Source of the DNA: Pollutimonas thiosulfatoxidans
GTDB taxonomy: Bacteria; Pseudomonadota; Gammaproteobacteria; Burkholderiales; Burkholderiaceae_B
Reading direction: 5' to 3'
DNA: 64,000 nucleotides
Assembly: GCF_004022565.1 (NCBI RefSeq)
Contig: NZ_CP022987.1
Location: 1,674,001-1,738,000 of the forward strand
Shown here: positions 60,994 to 64,000 of the stretch, in pieces
Numbering within the stretch: position 1 is the first letter of the stretch
How the letters are laid out: each line of letters begins with the position of its first letter
The notes under the pieces: model-generated
What the model saw: the letters and a program-made list of their open reading frames with translations, nothing else
What the model was told of the DNA's origin: nothing
Databases searched by the model: none
Position numbers and translations under genes: made by a program

Positions 60994-61785
60994 TCAGTGA
61001 TTCAGTATTTGGCCCAGGAAGTTCCGGGTCGTTTCGTGCTGGGGATTGCTGAAGAATTGCTCGGGCGGCGCCTGCTCGACGATCTTGCCGTCGGCCATGA
61101 AGATCACACGGTCGGCAACACTGCGGGCGAAACCCATTTCGTGCGTCACGCAAAGCATGGTCATGCCGTCTTCAGCCAAGCCTATCATGGTGTCCAGCAC
61201 CTCTTTCACCATTTCGGGGTCCAGTGCGGAGGTCGGTTCGTCGAACAGCATGATCTTGGGTGTCATGCACAAGGCCCGGGCTATCGCCACGCGCTGCTGT
61301 TGCCCGCCCGACAACTGGCTGGGATATTTTTTGGCTTGGTCGCCAATGCGCACCCGGGTCAGATACTTCATGGCCAGCTCTTCGGCCTCTGCCTTGCTTT
61401 TCCCGCGCGATCGCATGGGGGCCAACATGCAGTTCTGCATGATGGTCATGTGGGGGAATAAATTGAACTGCTGAAACACCATGCCCACTTCCTGGCGGAC
61501 GGCGTCGATATTGCCCGCCTTGGCAGTCAGGTCGATACCATTGACGGCAATACGGCCTTGCTGCACTTTTTCGAGCCCGTTGATGCAACGGATCAGTGTG
61601 GATTTACCGGAACCGGATGGACCGCAGATGACGATACGCTCGCCAGCGGACACGGTCAGGCTGATGTCAGTCAGAACGTGGAACTTGTCGAACCACTTGT
61701 TCAATCCATCGATCTCGATGATCGTCCCGCCATGGGCGGGACGACCTTCTTGACCGACAGCACGGCTGGTCTGTGCGTCTGTCAT
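60994..61785 (-). CDS. Polar-amino-acid-type ABC transporter ATP-binding protein
   Basis: 263 residues from the ATG at 61783-61785. GlnQ/HisP-type: Walker A GPSGSGKST, LSGGQQQRVAIARALC, Walker B IMLFDEPTSALDPEMV, and the switch His in CVTHEMGFAR. GMVFQQFNLFPHMT is typical of the PAAT family. It is the last gene of the transporter run, before the TIM-barrel gene (45-bp gap). Confidence 0.93.
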   Translation of the reverse strand: MTDAQTSRAVGQEGRPAHGGTIIEIDGLNKWFDKFHVLTDISLTVSAGERIVICGPSGSGKSTLIRCINGLEKVQQGRIAVNGIDLTAKAGNIDAVRQEVGMVFQQFNLFPHMTIMQNCMLAPMRSRGKSKAEAEELAMKYLTRVRIGDQAKKYPSQLSGGQQQRVAIARALCMTPKIMLFDEPTSALDPEMVKEVLDTMIGLAEDGMTMLCVTHEMGFARSVADRVIFMADGKIVEQAPPEQFFSNPQHETTRNFLGQILNH

Positions 61786-61802
61786 GTTCAATCGCTATGC
61801 AA

Positions 61803-62606
61803 TCAGGATTTGTTCAACTCGGGCAAGGGCGAACCCAGCCACTTTTCGTACAGCTTGCTGAATTCACCGTTCTGGATGTTCTTGTCGATCAGTTCATTGA
61901 TCGTCTTCAGTGTGTTGGGTTCATTCTGGCGCATGGCAACAGCCATCTCTTGCTGCAGCAGTACGAACTTGTTCTCGAACTTGTCCGGTGAGCGCTGGGC
62001 GATCTGGCCTGCTACGGTAGTCGAGCAGCCAATGGCATCAACCTGGCCCGACAACAAAGCCTGCATGGCCGAAGCGTCATCGTCGAAACGGCGAATCTCG
62101 GCGTCTGCGGGCGCGATCTTGGTGACGGCGATATCCTGCGTGCTGGCACGGGCTACGCCGATGCGCTTGCCGGACAAGTCTTTCTCGGACTCGATCTTGG
62201 TTTCCTTGCCGCCGAACACCACGATCTGGGCGGCCGAGTAAGGATGCGAGAACTGAACCTGCTTGGCGCGGTCGGGTGTAATGGCAAGCGAAGCTACCAG
62301 CATATCGACCTTGTTGGTCAACAGGAAGGGGATGCGGTTAGGGCCAGTGACCGGCACGATATTGAGCTTTACGCCCAGATCCTTGGCCAGCAAGCGTGCC
62401 ACGTCGGCATCGTAGCCGTCGGGCTTGTTCTCGGTGTTCAGGATGCCATAAGGGGGGAAGTCCACCAGCATGCCGATGGTCAGTTGGCCTTTTTCCTTGA
62501 TCTGGTCGATGGTTTCGGCCGCCACTGAGCTTGCGCCGATAGCCAGCGCAGCGCCTGCCAGCAGGGTCGCGCCCATGAGGCGGCGCATTTTATTGATCAC
62601 AAACAT
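61803..62606 (-). CDS. Polar-amino-acid-type ABC substrate-binding protein
   Basis: 267 residues. The signal peptide (MRRLMGATLLAGAALAIGAS, cleaved after SVAA near residue 30) directs it to the periplasm. SBP_bac_3 fold: GQLTIGMLVDFPPYG, then NKPDGYDADVARLLAKDLG, VDMLVASLAITPDRAKQ and DLSGKRIGVARASTQD. The family binds amino acids and also opines and amino-sugar acids; the specificity cannot be read off the sequence. It precedes the ATPase gene by 17 nt. Confidence 0.91.
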   Translation of the reverse strand: MFVINKMRRLMGATLLAGAALAIGASSVAAETIDQIKEKGQLTIGMLVDFPPYGILNTENKPDGYDADVARLLAKDLGVKLNIVPVTGPNRIPFLLTNKVDMLVASLAITPDRAKQVQFSHPYSAAQIVVFGGKETKIESEKDLSGKRIGVARASTQDIAVTKIAPADAEIRRFDDDASAMQALLSGQVDAIGCSTTVAGQIAQRSPDKFENKFVLLQQEMAVAMRQNEPNTLKTINELIDKNIQNGEFSKLYEKWLGSPLPELNKS

Positions 62607-62662
62607 AGATTTGTCTCCAGGGTTGAACTACTACAGTCAAAACTAAACTTGCAAGGCGCATG

Positions 62663-63316
62663 TTATTGCGCCAGCGACACGGCCAGACGCCTTTCCATAT
62701 ACGCCGCCAGCAAAGACAAGGGCCAGCACAAGAAGAAATAGATCACGGCCACTACCGTGAATACAATCATCGGCTGGAAGGTTGCGTTATTGATGATCTG
62801 GCCCGCACGCGTTAATTCGGTAAAGCCGATAATGGCGGCAAGTGACGTGCCCTTGACGATCTGGACAAGATAGCCAACGGTGGGAGGCACGGCAATCCGG
62901 AGGGCCTGCGGCAGCACCACATAGCGCATCTTGTTGCGATACGACAGCCCCAGCGCCTCGGCAGCTTCCCATTGGCCGCGCGGTATGGCTTCGATACAGC
63001 CACGCCAGATCTCGCCCAGAAAGGCACCGCTATTAAGGGTAAGCGCAGTGGCGGCGGCCAGCCAAGGGTTGATGTCCAGGCCAATGACAGGCGCACCGAA
63101 AAAGACCAAAAACAATTGCAGCAACAAGGGGGTGCCGCGAAAAAGCTGTATGAACCCCATCGCCAGGGCGCGCGCCGGACGGTACTCGGTCGTGCGTCCC
63201 AACGCCACGAGCAGGCCCACAATGCCGCCGCCCAGAAACGCCATGAGAGATAGCGCGATGGTCCATTGCGCCGCTTCAAGAATAAACCACAGGTCGTTGT
63301 AGCCAAAGCTGCGCAT
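62663..63316 (-). CDS. Polar-amino-acid-type ABC permease
   Basis: 217 residues, the HisM/GlnP-type permease. FIQLFRGTPLLLQLFLVFFG is the usual motif; the EAA loop is EAAEALGLSYRNKMRYVVLP with the adjoining QALRIAVPP. About five membrane helices. The ATG overlaps the stop of the upstream permease by one base (TAATG). It follows on to the binding protein after 56 bp. Confidence 0.93.
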   Translation of the reverse strand: MRSFGYNDLWFILEAAQWTIALSLMAFLGGGIVGLLVALGRTTEYRPARALAMGFIQLFRGTPLLLQLFLVFFGAPVIGLDINPWLAAATALTLNSGAFLGEIWRGCIEAIPRGQWEAAEALGLSYRNKMRYVVLPQALRIAVPPTVGYLVQIVKGTSLAAIIGFTELTRAGQIINNATFQPMIVFTVVAVIYFFLCWPLSLLAAYMERRLAVSLAQ

Positions 63317-63987
63317 TATCGACGATCCGGATAGTTAAGGCTCGACTGGTAAACCAGACGGAATACATAGGAAAACAACAGCGTCAGCAACAGGTAGATG
63401 CCGGTGACCACAATGTAGATCTCGAAACTGCGAAAGGTTTGCGATTGCAGGTTGGCTGCAACAGAGGTCAAGTCATCGGCCGAAATCACCGACACCACAC
63501 TGGACGCCAGCATCAGCAGAATGAACTGACTGGTAAGCGCAGGATAGATGGTCTTGAGGGCGGGCTTCAGGATGATGAAGCGGAAGATTTCCATCCGGGA
63601 CAGATTCAGCGCCAGGCCGGCTTCGATCTGCCCTTTGGCGATGGACTCTATGCCCGCACGCACGATCTCGGTTGCATAGGCGCCCAGGTTGAACACCATG
63701 GCGACCAAGGCGGCGGTGTAAGGTGACCAGCGCACGCCTATCGCCGGGAGCGCGAAAAAGAAAAAGAACAACTGCACCAGGAACGGCGTATTGCGGATGA
63801 TCTCGATGTAGATGTTGATGAGCCAGCGCACCGGTGCTGGTCCCGAGGTCTTGCCCCACGCGCACAGGATGGCCACCATCAACCCCAACAGCATGGCAAG
63901 AAATGACAGCTGGATGGTCATCCAAGTGCCATGTAGCAGTAGGGGCCATGCGTCAAAGACGGGACCGAATTGGAAGGAGTAGTTCAC
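63316..63987 (-). CDS. Polar-amino-acid-type ABC permease
   Basis: 223 residues, the second HisM/GlnP-type permease. NIYIEIIRNTPFLVQLFFFF, GAYATEIVRAGIESIAKGQIE (in parts) and the EAA-like loop EAGLALNLSRMEIFRFIIL identify it. Start GTG at 63985-63987 with GGAG-like context unclear because only 13 bp remain before the window edge, so the operon may begin outside. Confidence 0.9.
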   Translation of the reverse strand: MNYSFQFGPVFDAWPLLLHGTWMTIQLSFLAMLLGLMVAILCAWGKTSGPAPVRWLINIYIEIIRNTPFLVQLFFFFFALPAIGVRWSPYTAALVAMVFNLGAYATEIVRAGIESIAKGQIEAGLALNLSRMEIFRFIILKPALKTIYPALTSQFILLMLASSVVSVISADDLTSVAANLQSQTFRSFEIYIVVTGIYLLLTLLFSYVFRLVYQSSLNYPDRR

Positions 63988-64000
63988 GGTGTTCTTGAAT

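Overview
The window is chromosomal DNA of a betaproteobacterium, most likely Burkholderiales, family Alcaligenaceae (Bordetella/Achromobacter/Pusillimonas-like). Support: an EF-P with arginine at position 32 next to its rhamnosyltransferase EarP; a class I PHA synthase cluster with PhaR; the odhA-odhB-lpdA-zapE order; sdhCDAB-sdhE-gltA beside a GntR regulator and mdh; and a trpS carrying a C-terminal DUF1508-like domain. No plasmid, phage, CRISPR array or rRNA operon was seen. Genes are dense and mostly ordinary core metabolism.

Layout. 1-1.5 kb: the start of rluB (cut by the window edge), scpB, and an initiator tRNA-fMet with its own promoter and terminator. 2.0-9.2 kb: a COG0523 GTPase, a FemAB-like acyltransferase, phaC-phaB-phaR, and rluD-pgeF. 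9.2-15.2 kb: bamD, a DinG-type helicase, tex and an unrecognised acidic protein. 15.2-23.4 kb, minus strand: odhA-odhB-lpdA (2-oxoglutarate dehydrogenase), zapE, trpS. 23.7-31.8 kb: maeB (malic enzyme with a phosphotransacetylase domain), convergent with gntR-sdhCDAB-sdhE-gltA. 32.1-44.5 kb: mdh, the methylcitrate-cycle run prpB-prpC-acnD-prpF-prpD, a small GNAT gene, a 0.8-kb repeat complex, and acnB. Together this is close to a complete TCA island (citrate synthase, aconitase, OGDH, SDH, MDH; isocitrate dehydrogenase, succinyl-CoA synthetase and fumarase are not here) joined to propionate catabolism, which shares AcnB, oxaloacetate and succinate with it.

44.6-48.1 kb: DUF2863-earP-efp and a DUF1178 gene. 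48.2-55.2 kb, minus strand: a thermonuclease-like gene overlapping a four-gene peptide-type ABC transporter whose binding protein and one permease have unusual architectures. 55.3-57.5 kb: an AidB-like acyl-CoA dehydrogenase and a DUF423 membrane protein. 57.6-64 kb: eda, a 2-hydroxyacid dehydrogenase, a KdgK-like kinase, a TIM-barrel protein and a polar-amino-acid-type ABC importer. This looks like a sugar-acid or amino-sugar-acid catabolic locus feeding KDPG.

Most interesting signals: (1) an identical 23-bp palindrome upstream of mdh/gntR and, 10 kb away, upstream of acnB, each sitting 1 nt before a -35 element followed by a 17-nt spacer, so the GntR protein is probably a local TCA regulator; (2) two palindromic, MITE-like elements of about 160 bp in inverted orientation just before the acnB promoter; (3) a HexR-type palindrome in front of eda; (4) the transporter with a doubly anchored binding protein. 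I found no clearly new defence or mobile system.
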